A stretch of 64,000 nt of DNA from Faecalibacterium prausnitzii (GCF_019967995.1 NZ_CP065377.1:2790001-2854000), one strand, 5' to 3'. Positions 1 to 9,096 are shown, numbered from the stretch's first letter. Notes: generated from the letters alone by a model not told the origin. Program-made: numbers and translations.

Positions 1-1
1 C

Positions 2-283
2 CGCCTGAACAAGGATCTGGGCATCACGGTCGTCGCCATCACTCATTATATGGAAGAGGCCGCGCAGGCCGACCGCGTTCTGGTCATGAGCCAGGGCCAT
101 GTGGTGATGGAGGGCACCCCGAAAGAGGTGTTCAGCCAGACCGAGAAGGTCCGCGCCCTGCGGCTGGATGTGCCCCAGGCGGCGGAACTGCGGGACGAGC
201 TGGTCAAGGCCGGCATCCCCATGCCGGAAGGCATCATCGACACCGGCGAATGCGCACAGGCTCTCTATGAGCTGCTGCAGTAA
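2..283 (+). CDS. ecfA1: ECF transporter ATPase EcfA1, C-terminal part
   Basis: The frame is open from the left edge, so only about the last 93 residues are present. They start just before the switch histidine (VVAITHYMEEA) and run through DRVLVMSQGHVVMEGTP, typical of an energy-coupling-factor ATP-binding subunit. A second ATPase and the membrane subunit follow directly, the usual ecfA1-ecfA2-ecfT order. The complex hydrolyses ATP at the inner face of the membrane to drive vitamin or metal uptake through separate S-components. No S-component gene lies nearby, which suggests a shared (group II) module. Walker A and the signature motif are outside the window, so A1 rather than A2 is assigned from gene order. 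Confidence 0.9.
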   Translation, partial: RLNKDLGITVVAITHYMEEAAQADRVLVMSQGHVVMEGTPKEVFSQTEKVRALRLDVPQAAELRDELVKAGIPMPEGIIDTGECAQALYELLQ

Positions 284-298
284 AGGAGGGCGGACGCA

Positions 299-1219
299 AT
301 GGGAAGCATCATCAAAGTCGAACATCTGAGCTATGTGTATAACCCCGGCATGCCCAACGCCGTCACCGCGCTGGACGATGTGAGCTTCGAGGTGGAAGAG
401 GGCGATTTCGTCGGCATCATCGGTGCCACCGGTTCCGGCAAGAGCACCCTCATCACCCACATGAACGGTCTGAACAAGCCCACCAGCGGCAAGATCTTCA
501 TCGATGGCCGCGACCTGTGGGCCGAGCCGGAAAAGATCCGGGACTTCCGGTTCCTGACGGGGCTGGTGTTCCAGTATCCGGAATATCAGCTCTTTGAGGA
601 GACTTGCTACAAGGACATCGCCTTCGGCCCCAAGAACATGGGGCTGGACGAGGCCGAGATCGACCGCCGCGTCCACGAGGCCGCCAGCTTTGTCGGCCTG
701 GACGAGGCCCTGCTGGAGCGCAGCCCCTTTGAACTGTCCGGCGGCCAGAAGCGCCGCGTGGCGGTGGCGGGCGTCATGGCCATGAAGCCCCGCATCCTCG
801 TGCTGGACGAGCCTGCCGCCGGTCTGGACCCCGAAGGCCGGGACGAGATCCTGTCCGAAGTCAAGAACTACCACAAGAAGACCGGCACCACCGTGCTGTT
901 GGTCTCCCACAGCATGGAGGACATCGCCAAGTATGCCGACCGGGTGCTGGTCATGTCCAACAAGAAGATCGCGATGTACGACACCGTGGAGCAGGTCTTC
1001 GCCCGTGCGCCGGAGCTGCTCGCACTGGGGTTGTCGGTGCCACAGGTGACGAAGATCTTCCTGAAGCTGCGGGAGATGGGCGTGGATGTCCCGGCGGACG
1101 TGTACACCGTGCCCTATGCCGTCAAGATGATCCTGGAAGCCAAACAGCGGCGGGATGCGGGCGAGAGCCTCGTCCTGCCCCGTGAGCAGAGCCGGAAAGG
1201 GGGCGTGTCCGAATGCTGA
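299..1219 (+). CDS. ecfA2: ECF transporter ATPase EcfA2
   Basis: This 306-residue ABC ATPase carries a Walker A motif GATGSGKST (residues 42-50), the Q-loop region VFQYPEYQLF, the signature LSGGQKRR, Walker B ILVLDEPAAGLDP and a switch histidine in LLVSHSMED. The Q-loop form and the C-terminal extension of about 60 residues after the switch fit EcfA-type ATPases. A ribosome binding site AAAGGAGGG lies 8-10 bases before the ATG. Its last codons overlap the start of ecfT by 7 bases, so translation of the two is probably coupled. It should form a heterodimer with EcfA1 and dock on EcfT. Confidence 0.95.
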   Translation: MGSIIKVEHLSYVYNPGMPNAVTALDDVSFEVEEGDFVGIIGATGSGKSTLITHMNGLNKPTSGKIFIDGRDLWAEPEKIRDFRFLTGLVFQYPEYQLFEETCYKDIAFGPKNMGLDEAEIDRRVHEAASFVGLDEALLERSPFELSGGQKRRVAVAGVMAMKPRILVLDEPAAGLDPEGRDEILSEVKNYHKKTGTTVLLVSHSMEDIAKYADRVLVMSNKKIAMYDTVEQVFARAPELLALGLSVPQVTKIFLKLREMGVDVPADVYTVPYAVKMILEAKQRRDAGESLVLPREQSRKGGVSEC

Positions 1220-2028
1220 GAGACATCACCATCGGCCAGCATTTTCCGGGCAGCAGCCTTGTGCACAAATTTGACCCCCGGCTCAAGCTGGTGCTGACCA
1301 TCGCTTATATCATCCTGCTGTTCGCAGCGTCCAACCCGCTGGGTCTGACGCTGTCCATCCTCTTCCTCGTGGCGATGTATGCCGTGGCGAAGATCCCCTT
1401 CAAGCTGATCTTGAAGAGCCTGAAGCCCATCCTGCCCATCATCCTTTTTACGGCTGTGCTGAACCTCTTCTTCGTCTCCGGCGAGGGCGACCCGCTGGTG
1501 CAGTTCTGGATCTTCAAGATCTACGCCGAGGGCGTCCGCTACGCCGTGCTGATGGCCGTCCGCGTCATGGCCCTCATCGCAGGCACCAGCCTGCTGACCT
1601 ACACCACCAGCCCCATCGTGCTGACGGATGCCATCGAACAGCTGCTCAAGCCTCTGGGCAGGCTGCACTTCCCGGTGCATGAGCTTGCCATGATGATGAG
1701 CATCGCCCTCCGCTTCATCCCGACCCTCATCGAGGAGACGGATAAGATCATGAACGCCCAGAAGGCCCGTGGTGCCATGCTGGACAGCGGCACCATGACC
1801 GAGCGGATCAAGGCGCTGGTGCCGGTGCTCATCCCGCTGTTCATCTCGGCGTTCCGCCGTGCCGACGAGCTGGCCATGGCCATGGAGTGCCGCTGCTACC
1901 GCGGCGGCGATGGCCGCACCCGCCTGAAGGTGCTGCGCTGCACCCGGCAGGATTACATCGACCTCGCCGTCTGCATCGTCTGCTTTGCGCTCATCCTGTC
2001 CTCGCGGCTGGTGTTCCCGAATTTCTAA
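1213..2028 (+). CDS. ecfT: ECF transporter transmembrane subunit EcfT
   Basis: This 271-residue integral membrane protein has several hydrophobic segments (about residues 22-65, 75-95, 105-135 and 245-265). The cytoplasmic coupling region between them carries the short Arg-Gly motifs that bind the two ATPases: QKARGAML, then MECRCYRGG about 50 residues later. The N-terminus (HFPGSSLVHKFDPRLKL) matches the EcfT family pattern. The start overlaps the end of ecfA2. It closes the transporter module; a dispersed repeat follows directly. Confidence 0.95.
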   Translation: MLRDITIGQHFPGSSLVHKFDPRLKLVLTIAYIILLFAASNPLGLTLSILFLVAMYAVAKIPFKLILKSLKPILPIILFTAVLNLFFVSGEGDPLVQFWIFKIYAEGVRYAVLMAVRVMALIAGTSLLTYTTSPIVLTDAIEQLLKPLGRLHFPVHELAMMMSIALRFIPTLIEETDKIMNAQKARGAMLDSGTMTERIKALVPVLIPLFISAFRRADELAMAMECRCYRGGDGRTRLKVLRCTRQDYIDLAVCIVCFALILSSRLVFPNF

Positions 2029-2039
2029 ACACTTTCTCA

Positions 2040-2164
2040 CCCTCTCAGTCAAAGCCTGACGGCTTTGCCAGCTCCCCCGAAGGGGGAGCTTTGACCGGTT
2101 TCGGAAAAGGCGAAAAACCTCGCCCTTCGGGAGAGGTGGCATTGCAAAGCAATGACGGAGAGGG
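2040..2164 (+). repeat. Dispersed hairpin repeat, copy 1 (two-module form)
   Basis: This 125-base intergenic element starts CCCTCTCAGTC and ends GACGGAGAGGG, so its ends are inverted repeats. The left half holds a hairpin CAGCTCCCCC-GAA-GGGGGAGCT. The right half read on the other strand has the same plan: CCCTCTCCGTC, a small hairpin, TGCCACCTCTCCC-GAA-GGGCGAGG. Related copies are at 26477, 40296 and 54982. It sits between ecfT and truA and carries no reading frame of its own. Confidence 0.8.
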
Positions 2165-2186
2165 AAACGATCTGCAACGAACTTTT

Positions 2187-2951
2187 ATGAATTTTCTGCT
2201 TCTTTTAGCCTACGACGGCACGAATTACTGCGGATTTCAGGTGCAGCCCAATGGGCGGAGCGTGGCCCAGACGTTTCAGGACGGTCTGGAGGCCGTGCTG
2301 GGCACCCGGCCCGACATCAAGGGCTGCAGCCGCACCGACGCGGGGGTCCATGCGCTGGGCTTCGCGCTGAACTTCCACGCCGACACCCGCATCCCGCCGG
2401 AAAAGCTGCCGCTGGCACTCAACCAGCATCTGCCGCCGGATATCCGGGTGTTGTCGGCCCGCATCGTGCCGGAGGATTTCCACGCCCGGTATGCCGCCCA
2501 CACCAAGACCTACCTTTACCGCATCCACAACAGCCCCATCGACTCGCCCTTCGACGCGAAGTACTACACTCGCGTCCCCCGGCGGCTGGATGAGACCAAG
2601 ATGCAGCAGGCGGCGCGGAAGTTTGTGGGAACGCACGATTTTCTCGCCCTCTGTGCGGCGGGCAGCTCGGCAGCGGCCCACGGCGACACCGTCCGCACCA
2701 TTACGGATTGCAGTGTTGTGCGGAACGGCGACGACCTGGAGATCACCGTGACGGCAGACGGCTACCTATATAATATGGTGCGCATCCTGGCGGGGACCCT
2801 GTGCGAGGCCGGTGCCGGGCGGCTGGACCCGGACGCCGTACCGGGCATCCTGGCCAGCCGGGACCGCAGCCTGGCCGGGCCGACCCTGCCCGCGCAGGGC
2901 TTGTTCCTGAAATGCGTAGATTACAAGGGAGAGGGCGAAGCGAATGCGTAA
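2187..2951 (+). CDS. truA: tRNA pseudouridine synthase A (TruA)
   Basis: TruA isomerises uridines 38-40 of the tRNA anticodon arm to pseudouridine. The 254-residue protein begins FLLLLAYDGTNYCGFQVQ and has the family motif GCSRTDAGVHA, in which Asp51 is the expected catalytic residue. The C-terminal LYNMVRILAGTL segment is also typical. The frame is open 300 bases further upstream, through the dispersed repeat, but that part is unlike TruA. The ATG at 2187 is therefore chosen although no strong Shine-Dalgarno sequence precedes it. The gene overlaps the next one by 8 bases. Confidence 0.93.
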   Translation: MNFLLLLAYDGTNYCGFQVQPNGRSVAQTFQDGLEAVLGTRPDIKGCSRTDAGVHALGFALNFHADTRIPPEKLPLALNQHLPPDIRVLSARIVPEDFHARYAAHTKTYLYRIHNSPIDSPFDAKYYTRVPRRLDETKMQQAARKFVGTHDFLALCAAGSSAAAHGDTVRTITDCSVVRNGDDLEITVTADGYLYNMVRILAGTLCEAGAGRLDPDAVPGILASRDRSLAGPTLPAQGLFLKCVDYKGEGEANA

Positions 2952-4149
2952 GATTTCCCGCGGCCGTTCGGAAAACGACGAGCCGCTCTCGGCGGGGCGT
3001 GTCGAATATCTGGAGCAGGCCCGCCAGCGGGTGCGCACCCGGCGCATCCGGCGGACGGCCGTCCTGCTGGTGCTGCTGACGGCGGTGGTGCTGTTTGCCA
3101 CCGGCGTGGTGGGCAGTTCGGTGACGATGGCAAAGGACTTCATCGACACGGCCCGCATCGCGCTGCTGCCCGGTTCCGGCTGGCCGCAGCAGACCGGCGT
3201 TTCCGAGGTGACGCAGGTGGAGCCGCTGACCGGCAGCTTTGTGGAGCTGGGCAAGGAGGGCTGCGTCGTCTACTCCCGCAGCGGCAAAAAGCTGAACAGC
3301 ATCCAGAGCGGCTACGCCCGCCCGGCTCTGGCCGCAGGCCGAAACCGCTTTGTGCTCTACAACCGGTCCGGCAATGAGCTGCGGGTGGAGAGCCGCACCC
3401 AGAATCTCTATACCAAACAGATGGAAAACAGCATCTTCCTCTGCGCGGTGGCCGACAACGGCAATCTGGCCGTGGTCACAGAGGACATCAGCGCCATGGC
3501 GAAGCTGCTGGTCTACAACGCCAACATGGAAGAAGTGCTGCGCTGGAGCATGAGCTCCAACGACGGCACCCCGCTGCGGATGGCCTTCTCGCCCGACAGC
3601 CGGAAGCTGGCGGCAGCCGCCGTCACAGCCAGCGGCGGCCAGATGATGACGAACCTTTACCTCATCAATCTGGCATCGGGGGACCCTGTGAGCATTGCGA
3701 ACCAGAGCGGTGTGCCCCAGTGGCTGGGCTGGACCTCGGCGTCCACCCTCCTGGCCGTGTACGACACCCGCGTCGTGCTCTACAACGCGGGCGGCGGCGA
3801 GCGCGCAGCCTACGAGTTCGCCGGGAACACCCTGAAGGACGTCTCGGTGGATGCAGCGGGCAATATCGCCCTGCTGCTGGGGTCCGGCCAGCTGCATCAG
3901 GCCGTGCTGCTGGACAAGAACCTGAACGTCCAGTTCAGCGGCTCGGTGGCATCGGCCAACGCCATCGTCCGGGCGGGCAGCCTGTTCTATCTGCTGTCCG
4001 ACAGCGGGGTAGAGTGCTGCACTGTCTCCGGGGAGCGGCAGTGGAGCCAGACCCTTGCGGCCAAGCCCCAGGCACTTCTGGCCGACGCCAAGGAGCTGCT
4101 GCTGTTCAGCGGCAATACGGCACAGGTGCTGGAGCCGCCGCAGGAGTAA
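2944..4149 (+). CDS. DUF5711 family membrane-anchored beta-propeller-like protein
   Basis: The 401 residues start with a basic cytoplasmic stretch, then one membrane segment at about residues 38-58 (AVLLVLLTAVVLFATGVVG). A long outside domain follows, with repeated beta-rich blades such as GKEGCVVYSRSGKKL and LAAGRNRFVLYNRSG, and MAFSPDSRKLAAAA, which resembles WD40-type propellers. This plan matches the DUF5711 family of Firmicutes; its function is not known. It overlaps truA by 8 bases and is followed by a CvpA-like gene, so the genes are likely co-transcribed. No catalytic motif is visible. Confidence 0.75.
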   Translation: MRKISRGRSENDEPLSAGRVEYLEQARQRVRTRRIRRTAVLLVLLTAVVLFATGVVGSSVTMAKDFIDTARIALLPGSGWPQQTGVSEVTQVEPLTGSFVELGKEGCVVYSRSGKKLNSIQSGYARPALAAGRNRFVLYNRSGNELRVESRTQNLYTKQMENSIFLCAVADNGNLAVVTEDISAMAKLLVYNANMEEVLRWSMSSNDGTPLRMAFSPDSRKLAAAAVTASGGQMMTNLYLINLASGDPVSIANQSGVPQWLGWTSASTLLAVYDTRVVLYNAGGGERAAYEFAGNTLKDVSVDAAGNIALLLGSGQLHQAVLLDKNLNVQFSGSVASANAIVRAGSLFYLLSDSGVECCTVSGERQWSQTLAAKPQALLADAKELLLFSGNTAQVLEPPQE

Positions 4150-4220
4150 GAGCTTTGGAGCGAGGGGAGAATGCGATTTGATTGGCACTCTGCGGCAGAA
4201 AGTAACAAGGATCATGTTGT

Positions 4221-4916
4221 ATGTTCAAGAATCCGTCATTTATTTTTGATATCCTATGTACGGTGGTCTGGCTCGTTCTGGCCATCCGCTACGCCCGCAA
4301 GGGCTTTCTGGCGGGGGTCGTGCAGCTGACGGGCAATCTCATCAGCCTGTTCGGGGCCCGGCAGTTTTCCGGCTGGGCCGCCGGGCAGGTGTTCGAGCGG
4401 TTCTTTGCCGGCAGCTTCCGGGACCAGATCGCCGCCAGCATCTCGGCAGACGGGGCCGTCAGCCTCTCCGGCATCGCGGCCCGGTACGCGGGATTTCTGC
4501 CGGAGAGCTTCCGGGCTTCCATCGTGGAGGCCTGCGAGCGCTCCATCTCCGCCGTGCTCAACGACAACGCCGTCCTTCTGGCCGACGTCATCGTCCAGAA
4601 GGTGCTGGCCCCGCTGCTGACGCCGGTGATCTCGCTGGTGCTGTTCTTCGTGGCATTCGCCCTGCTGCGGATGCTCGTCAGCCTGCTGGTCACGGTGCTG
4701 GGGCTGGTGAACAAGCTGCCCGTCATCGGCACCGTCAACCGCGGGCTGGGCTATACGGTGGGCGCACTAGCCAGTCTGGTGGACATCTATCTGGTGCTCT
4801 GCGTGGTCTGGGCCATCATCGTCATTACCGGCGGCAATCTCACGGTGCTCAACGACACCGTGATGAGCAGCAGCCTTTACTATAAAGCATTCAATTTGTT
4901 CAACCCGTTCCTGTAA
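4221..4916 (+). CDS. CvpA family membrane protein
   Basis: This 231-residue protein has about four membrane segments. The N-terminal pattern RYARKGFLAGVVQLTGNLISLFGA is characteristic of the CvpA/colicin V production family. A later hydrophobic pair (about residues 130-165 and 180-210, with GTVNRGLGYTVGAL) completes the fold. Family members are linked to cell envelope and division in other bacteria, but the biochemical role is unresolved. The gene is 72 bases after the DUF5711 gene and 25 bases before the Clp ATPase gene. Confidence 0.8.
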   Translation: MFKNPSFIFDILCTVVWLVLAIRYARKGFLAGVVQLTGNLISLFGARQFSGWAAGQVFERFFAGSFRDQIAASISADGAVSLSGIAARYAGFLPESFRASIVEACERSISAVLNDNAVLLADVIVQKVLAPLLTPVISLVLFFVAFALLRMLVSLLVTVLGLVNKLPVIGTVNRGLGYTVGALASLVDIYLVLCVVWAIIVITGGNLTVLNDTVMSSSLYYKAFNLFNPFL

Positions 4917-4941
4917 ACGGGTGGGACCTGAAGGAGGAACT

Positions 4942-7248
4942 ATGGTCTGCATTCGATGCCAAAAGCGTCCGGCCATCATCTTCGTCCAGCGGATGGAGAA
5001 CGGCCAGATGAAAAACGAGGGGTACTGCCTGCATTGTGCCCGCGAGCTGCACATCAAGCCGGTGGAGGATCTGATGAAGCAGTTCGGCATGTCGGACGAG
5101 GACATGGACAACATGGAAGACCGGATGGAAAACATGATGCAGGAGCTGGGCGACGGCTCCGGCAATCCGTTCTCTATGATGATGAACATGGGGCAGCCGC
5201 AGAGCGGTGAGGATGGGGACGAAGACCTCATGCCCGGCTCCAGTGCAACGTTCCCGCTGAGCATGAACGGCGGGGAGCAGGACGCTCCCAAGGGGGACAA
5301 AAAGCCCGGCAAGAGCGGCAAAAAGCCGCCCCGCCGCAAATTTCTGGACACCTACTGCGAGAACCTGACCCGCAAGGCGCGGGAGGGCCGGCTGGACGAC
5401 ATCATCGGCCGCGACCGTGAGATCTACCGCACCATCCAGATTTTGAGCCGCCGCCAGAAGAACAACCCCTGCCTCATCGGCGAAGCCGGTGTCGGCAAGA
5501 CCGCCATCGCGGAGGGCATCGCCGAGCGCATCGCCAGAGGCGAGGTGCCCGCCGGGCTGAAGGATAAGGAGATCTACCTGCTGGACCTGACCAGCCTTGT
5601 GGCAGGCACGCAGTTCCGCGGCCAGTTCGAGCAGCGGGTCAAGGGCCTGCTGAGCGAGGTCAAGGCAGCCGGAAACGTCATCCTGTTCATCGACGAGATC
5701 CACACCATCACCTCGGCCGGTGAGAGCGAGGGTGCCATGAACGCGGGCAACATCCTGAAGCCGGCCCTCTCCCGCGGCGAGATCCAGGTCATCGGTGCCA
5801 CGACCTTCAACGAGTACCGCAAGTATATCGAGAAAGACCAGGCCTTGGAGCGCCGCTTCCAGCCCGTGCGGGTGGAGGAGCCCAGCGTCTCCGATACGCT
5901 GGCCGTGATGAACGGCATCAAGCACTACTACGAGGAGCACCACCATGTGCAGGTGCCCGCCGATGTGCTGAGCGCAACCGTCACCCTGAGCGAACGGTAC
6001 ATCACCGACCGCTACCTGCCCGATAAGGCCATCGACCTGCTGGACGAGGCCTGCGCCTGCTGCAATCTGGCCCACCCGGTCATCTCGGAGTACCTCGAAA
6101 TGCAGAAGGAGCTGGACGCCCTCCGGCAGGAAGAAGCCGAGATGGAGAACGCCGACGTCAACGAGCCCATCGACTATGAGCGGGTGGCCGAGCGGAAGAC
6201 CCGGATGGCCCAGCTGGAGAGCGAGCTGCCCGCAAAGCAGGCCGCTGCCAGCGCGATCCAGGTGACCATGGACGATGTGGCCAAGGTCATCGAGCTGTGG
6301 ACCGGCATCCCCGCCGTGAAGATCCGGGAGACCGAGTACGCCAAGCTCGCCAGCCTGGAAAGCGAACTGAAAAAGAAGATCATCGGGCAGGACGAGGCCG
6401 TCCATCTGGTGGCACAGGCCGTCAAGCGCAGCCGCGCCGACCTGTCCGGCCGCCGCCGCCCCGCCAGCTTCATCTTTGTCGGCCCCACCGGCGTCGGCAA
6501 GACCGAACTGGTCAAGCAGCTGGCCAGCCAGCTCTTCGACGGGCCGGACCCGCTCATCCGCCTCGATATGAGCGAATATATGGAAAAATATGCGGTGTCC
6601 CGCATGATCGGTTCGCCTCCGGGCTATGTCGGCTACGAGGAGGCCGGTCAGCTGACCGAAAAGGTCCGCCGCCGCCCTTACAGCGTCGTGCTGTTCGATG
6701 AGATCGAAAAGGCCCACCCCGACGTCATGAACATCCTGCTCCAGATCCTGGACGAGGGCAAGATCAACGACGCCCAGGGCCGGACGGTCGATTTCTCCAA
6801 CACCGTCATCTGCATGACCTCCAACGCGGGCAGCAGCGACCAGTCCACCGCCGGTCTGGGCTTCAACAAGAGCCAGGACCAGCTCAGCGAGGAAAAGAGC
6901 CGCAAGGCCCTGAGTCAGTTCCTCCGCCCGGAATTTCTGGGCCGCGTGGACGAGGTCATCACCTTCAGACCGCTGGGGCAGGAGACGCTGGAAGGCATCG
7001 CTGCCCTCATGCTGGACGAATACAAGCCCAGCATGGAGGCCAAGGGCATCCGGTACAGCTACACCCCGGCAGCCCTCCATGCGCTGGTCGTCAAAAGCCA
7101 GGGCGGCAAATTCGGTGCGCGCGACCTGCGCCGCGTCATCCGCAAGGCCGTGGAGGACCCCGCCGCCGAGAAGATCATCGACGGCACCCTCGCTTCGGGC
7201 AGCAGCCTGACCGTGGACGCCGAGAACGACGAGATCGTTCTGCGATAA
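4942..7248 (+). CDS. clpE: ClpE-type AAA+ unfoldase (Clp protease ATP-binding subunit)
   Basis: This 768-residue HSP100 protein has two AAA+ modules. The first has Walker A GEAGVGKT near residue 180 and a Walker B region [10 protein letters not shown]; the second has GPTGVGKT near residue 514. The N-terminus is a four-cysteine zinc finger (Cys3, Cys6, Cys29, Cys32) followed by a disordered acidic and basic linker, as in ClpE rather than ClpC, whose N-terminal repeat is absent. It would unfold substrates and pass them to ClpP, which is not in this window. AAGGAGG at 4931 fixes the ATG at 4942 over an upstream GTG at 4921. No CtsR/HrcA-like operator was recognised. Confidence 0.88.
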   Translation: MVCIRCQKRPAIIFVQRMENGQMKNEGYCLHCARELHIKPVEDLMKQFGMSDEDMDNMEDRMENMMQELGDGSGNPFSMMMNMGQPQSGEDGDEDLMPGSSATFPLSMNGGEQDAPKGDKKPGKSGKKPPRRKFLDTYCENLTRKAREGRLDDIIGRDREIYRTIQILSRRQKNNPCLIGEAGVGKTAIAEGIAERIARGEVPAGLKDKEIYLLDLTSLVAGTQFRGQFEQRVKGLLSEVKAAGNVILFIDEIHTITSAGESEGAMNAGNILKPALSRGEIQVIGATTFNEYRKYIEKDQALERRFQPVRVEEPSVSDTLAVMNGIKHYYEEHHHVQVPADVLSATVTLSERYITDRYLPDKAIDLLDEACACCNLAHPVISEYLEMQKELDALRQEEAEMENADVNEPIDYERVAERKTRMAQLESELPAKQAAASAIQVTMDDVAKVIELWTGIPAVKIRETEYAKLASLESELKKKIIGQDEAVHLVAQAVKRSRADLSGRRRPASFIFVGPTGVGKTELVKQLASQLFDGPDPLIRLDMSEYMEKYAVSRMIGSPPGYVGYEEAGQLTEKVRRRPYSVVLFDEIEKAHPDVMNILLQILDEGKINDAQGRTVDFSNTVICMTSNAGSSDQSTAGLGFNKSQDQLSEEKSRKALSQFLRPEFLGRVDEVITFRPLGQETLEGIAALMLDEYKPSMEAKGIRYSYTPAALHALVVKSQGGKFGARDLRRVIRKAVEDPAAEKIIDGTLASGSSLTVDAENDEIVLR

Positions 7249-7262
7249 GCGTATAAGATGAA

Positions 7263-7304
7263 ACAGCCGCCGTGCAGTTTTTCACTGCACGGCGGCTGTT
7301 GTTG
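7263..7304. terminator. Bidirectional intrinsic terminator after clpE
   Basis: A perfect 15-base-pair stem (ACAGCCGCCGTGCAG and its complement) with a 7-base loop is followed by a T-rich tract. It lies between the converging clpE and the 42-codon minus-strand gene and could stop both. Confidence 0.9.
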
Positions 7305-7317
7305 TTTGATCGGCGGC

Positions 7318-7446
7318 TCAGTCGTGCTCGCCGGTATAGATCTGGATATAACGGGGAGCATGTTTTTCCTGCACAAAGAGCAATGCGCAGGTCAGCGCGG
7401 CAGCTAAGAACGTGAACACAGCAAGCAGAGCTTTGAGAACTTTCAT
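7318..7446 (-). CDS. Small single-span membrane protein (42 aa)
   Basis: The reading frame runs MKVLKALLAVFTFLAAALTC and ends GEHD: a positively charged start, one hydrophobic helix of about 20 residues and a short polar tail. AAGGAGG lies 8 bases before the ATG, a consensus-like promoter sits 70-100 bases upstream, and the clpE terminator lies just beyond the stop. Together these make it a credible gene despite its size. The protein is not recognised. A lipoprotein-like cysteine is present at residue 20, but no clear lipobox was confirmed. Confidence 0.65.
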   Translation of the reverse strand: MKVLKALLAVFTFLAAALTCALLFVQEKHAPRYIQIYTGEHD

Positions 7447-7515
7447 CGTTTGATCCTCCTTGGCGGGTATGGCATCCGTGGGAGCAAGACCAGCTCCACA
7501 GAAGTTATTATAAGT

Positions 7516-7544
7516 AGTATATCATATTCGGTGCCGAAACGCAA
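7516..7544 (-). promoter_or_regulatory. Promoter of the 42-aa gene
   Basis: On the minus strand, TTGCGT (7544-7539), a 17-base spacer and TATACT (7521-7516). The region 7447-7773 otherwise holds only this promoter and the divergent rnf promoter with its leader. Confidence 0.6.
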
Positions 7545-7654
7545 ACGTCCGTATTTTGGAAGAACGTTACAAAAATGTCAAGGGTTAGTCTTGCCTAATT
7601 AGCAAAATCGGCAAAGAAAATTCAGGAATTTGCATCATTTTGGCTCAGTTGTCG

Positions 7655-7683
7655 TTGAACTTCGGGATGCAACATGATACAAT
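7655..7683 (+). promoter_or_regulatory. Promoter of the rnf operon
   Basis: TTGAAC (7655-7660), a 17-base spacer and TACAAT (7678-7683). Transcription would start near 7690 and give an 80-90 base leader. Confidence 0.75.
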
Positions 7684-7700
7684 AAACGTGTCAAGCAGCT

Positions 7701-7744
7701 GCCGTCCCTGGCCCCCGTGCGCCCGCACGAAAGCCGGGGAAGGC
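7701..7744 (+). promoter_or_regulatory. Structured leader hairpin of the rnf operon
   Basis: The leader folds into a long hairpin. The outer stem is TCCCTGGC (7705-7712) with GCCGGGGA (7733-7740). The inner stem is CGTGC (7716-7720) with GCACG (7725-7729). GCC/GGC extends the base across one mismatch. No T tract follows, so it is not an intrinsic terminator. It lies about 30 bases before the rnfC start. Its role is unknown; RNA stability or translation control is possible. Confidence 0.5.
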
Positions 7745-7773
7745 AATTCAAGCAGAATGGGGGATTTAATTCC

Positions 7774-9096
7774 ATGTTGAACAAGCTGAAACGTGCGGCG
7801 CTTGGCGCGCATACGCCGCATGACAAAGCAACTGCTGCAAGCAAACCAGTCCCGATGCCTCTGCCCGCGCAGGTACGCATCCTGATGAGCCAGCACATCG
7901 GCGCCCCGGCGAAAGCCCTGGTCAAAAAGGGCGACGAAGTGTTTGTCGGCACCAAGATCGGTGAAGCAGGCGGTTTTGTCTCTGCAAATATCCACTCCAG
8001 TGTTTCCGGCACCGTGGCTGCCGTGGAACCGTTCCGTCTGTCCAACGGCCGGATGTGCGACTCCGTCGTCATCAAGACCGATGGCAAGCAGACCGTTGAC
8101 CCCGCCGTCAAGGCCCCGGAAGTGACCGATAAGGCCAGCTTCCTGGCAGCCGTGCGTGCGTGCGGCCTGGTCGGTCTGGGCGGCGCAGGCTTCCCGACCG
8201 ACGTCAAGCTCCAGCCCAAGCCTCCGGTGGATACCCTGCTCATCAACGCTTCCGAGTGCGAAGTGTGGCTGACCAGCGATACGCAGGAGATGCTGAACTG
8301 CAGCGATGATATCATCCGCGGCATCGAGGCCGTGCTGAAGTACGTCGGCATCCCGAAGTGCGTCATCGGCATCGAGAACAACAAGCCGGAGTGCATCGAC
8401 CTGCTGTGCCAGAAGACCAAGGACAAGCCTGCGATCGAGGTCAAGCCGCTGCCCAGCGTCTACGGCACCGGTGCCGAGCTGATCCTGATCGAGAAGTGCC
8501 TGGGCCGCGAGGTCCCGCACGGCGGTCTGCCCGCTGATGCAGGCGCCATCGTCATGAACGTGACCAGCGTCTCCACCCTGGGCAAGTATCTGGCGACCGG
8601 TATGCCGGTGGTCAGCCGCTGCATCACCGTGGACGGCGATGCCTGCGCAAAGCCCCAGAACCTGATCGTCCCCGTGGGCACTGCCTATGAGGATGTGCTG
8701 AACGCTGCCGGTGTCAAGGGGGGCGTCAAGCTGGGCAAGGTGGTCGCCGGCGGTGCCATGATGGGCCCCGCTGTCGAGAACCTGAGCTACCCCACCACCA
8801 AGACCACCTCCGGCCTCATCATGCTGAGCGACACCGCTGCACAGCCTGCACCGGTCTCTCCCTGCATCCGCTGCGGCCGCTGCGTCGAGTATTGCCCAAT
8901 GGGTCTGGAGCCGGTGGAAGTCAATCAGGCTTACGCCGCCCGCGATGTTCAGGAGCTGGGCAAGCTGCATGTGGATTACTGCTTCAACTGCGGCTCCTGC
9001 TCGTTCGTCTGCCCGGCAAAGCGTCCCTGCACCCAGATGATGGGTCTGGCAAAGGCGTTCTACCTTGGTGAAATCAAAAAAGGAGGCAATAAGTAA
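7774..9096 (+). CDS. rnfC: Rnf complex subunit RnfC
   Basis: RnfC is the peripheral NADH-site subunit of the Rnf ferredoxin:NAD oxidoreductase. The 440 residues include the nucleotide/FMN-binding region GLVGLGGAGFPTDVKL and two ferredoxin-type motifs near the C-terminus, CIRCGRCVEYCP and CFNCGSCSFVCP, for two [4Fe-4S] clusters. The ATG at 7774 is preferred because MLNKLKRAALGAHTPH starts like other RnfC proteins; an in-frame ATG at 7717 would read through the leader hairpin. The stop shares a base with the next ATG, so translation is probably coupled. Confidence 0.95.
   Translation: MLNKLKRAALGAHTPHDKATAASKPVPMPLPAQVRILMSQHIGAPAKALVKKGDEVFVGTKIGEAGGFVSANIHSSVSGTVAAVEPFRLSNGRMCDSVVIKTDGKQTVDPAVKAPEVTDKASFLAAVRACGLVGLGGAGFPTDVKLQPKPPVDTLLINASECEVWLTSDTQEMLNCSDDIIRGIEAVLKYVGIPKCVIGIENNKPECIDLLCQKTKDKPAIEVKPLPSVYGTGAELILIEKCLGREVPHGGLPADAGAIVMNVTSVSTLGKYLATGMPVVSRCITVDGDACAKPQNLIVPVGTAYEDVLNAAGVKGGVKLGKVVAGGAMMGPAVENLSYPTTKTTSGLIMLSDTAAQPAPVSPCIRCGRCVEYCPMGLEPVEVNQAYAARDVQELGKLHVDYCFNCGSCSFVCPAKRPCTQMMGLAKAFYLGEIKKGGNK

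Noticed and set aside
4900..7080. A 726-codon open frame on the minus strand opposite the Clp ATPase gene
   Set aside because: It is a shadow frame in high-GC DNA. The plus-strand protein has clear AAA+ motifs, while the minus-strand translation is low-complexity and has no family pattern.
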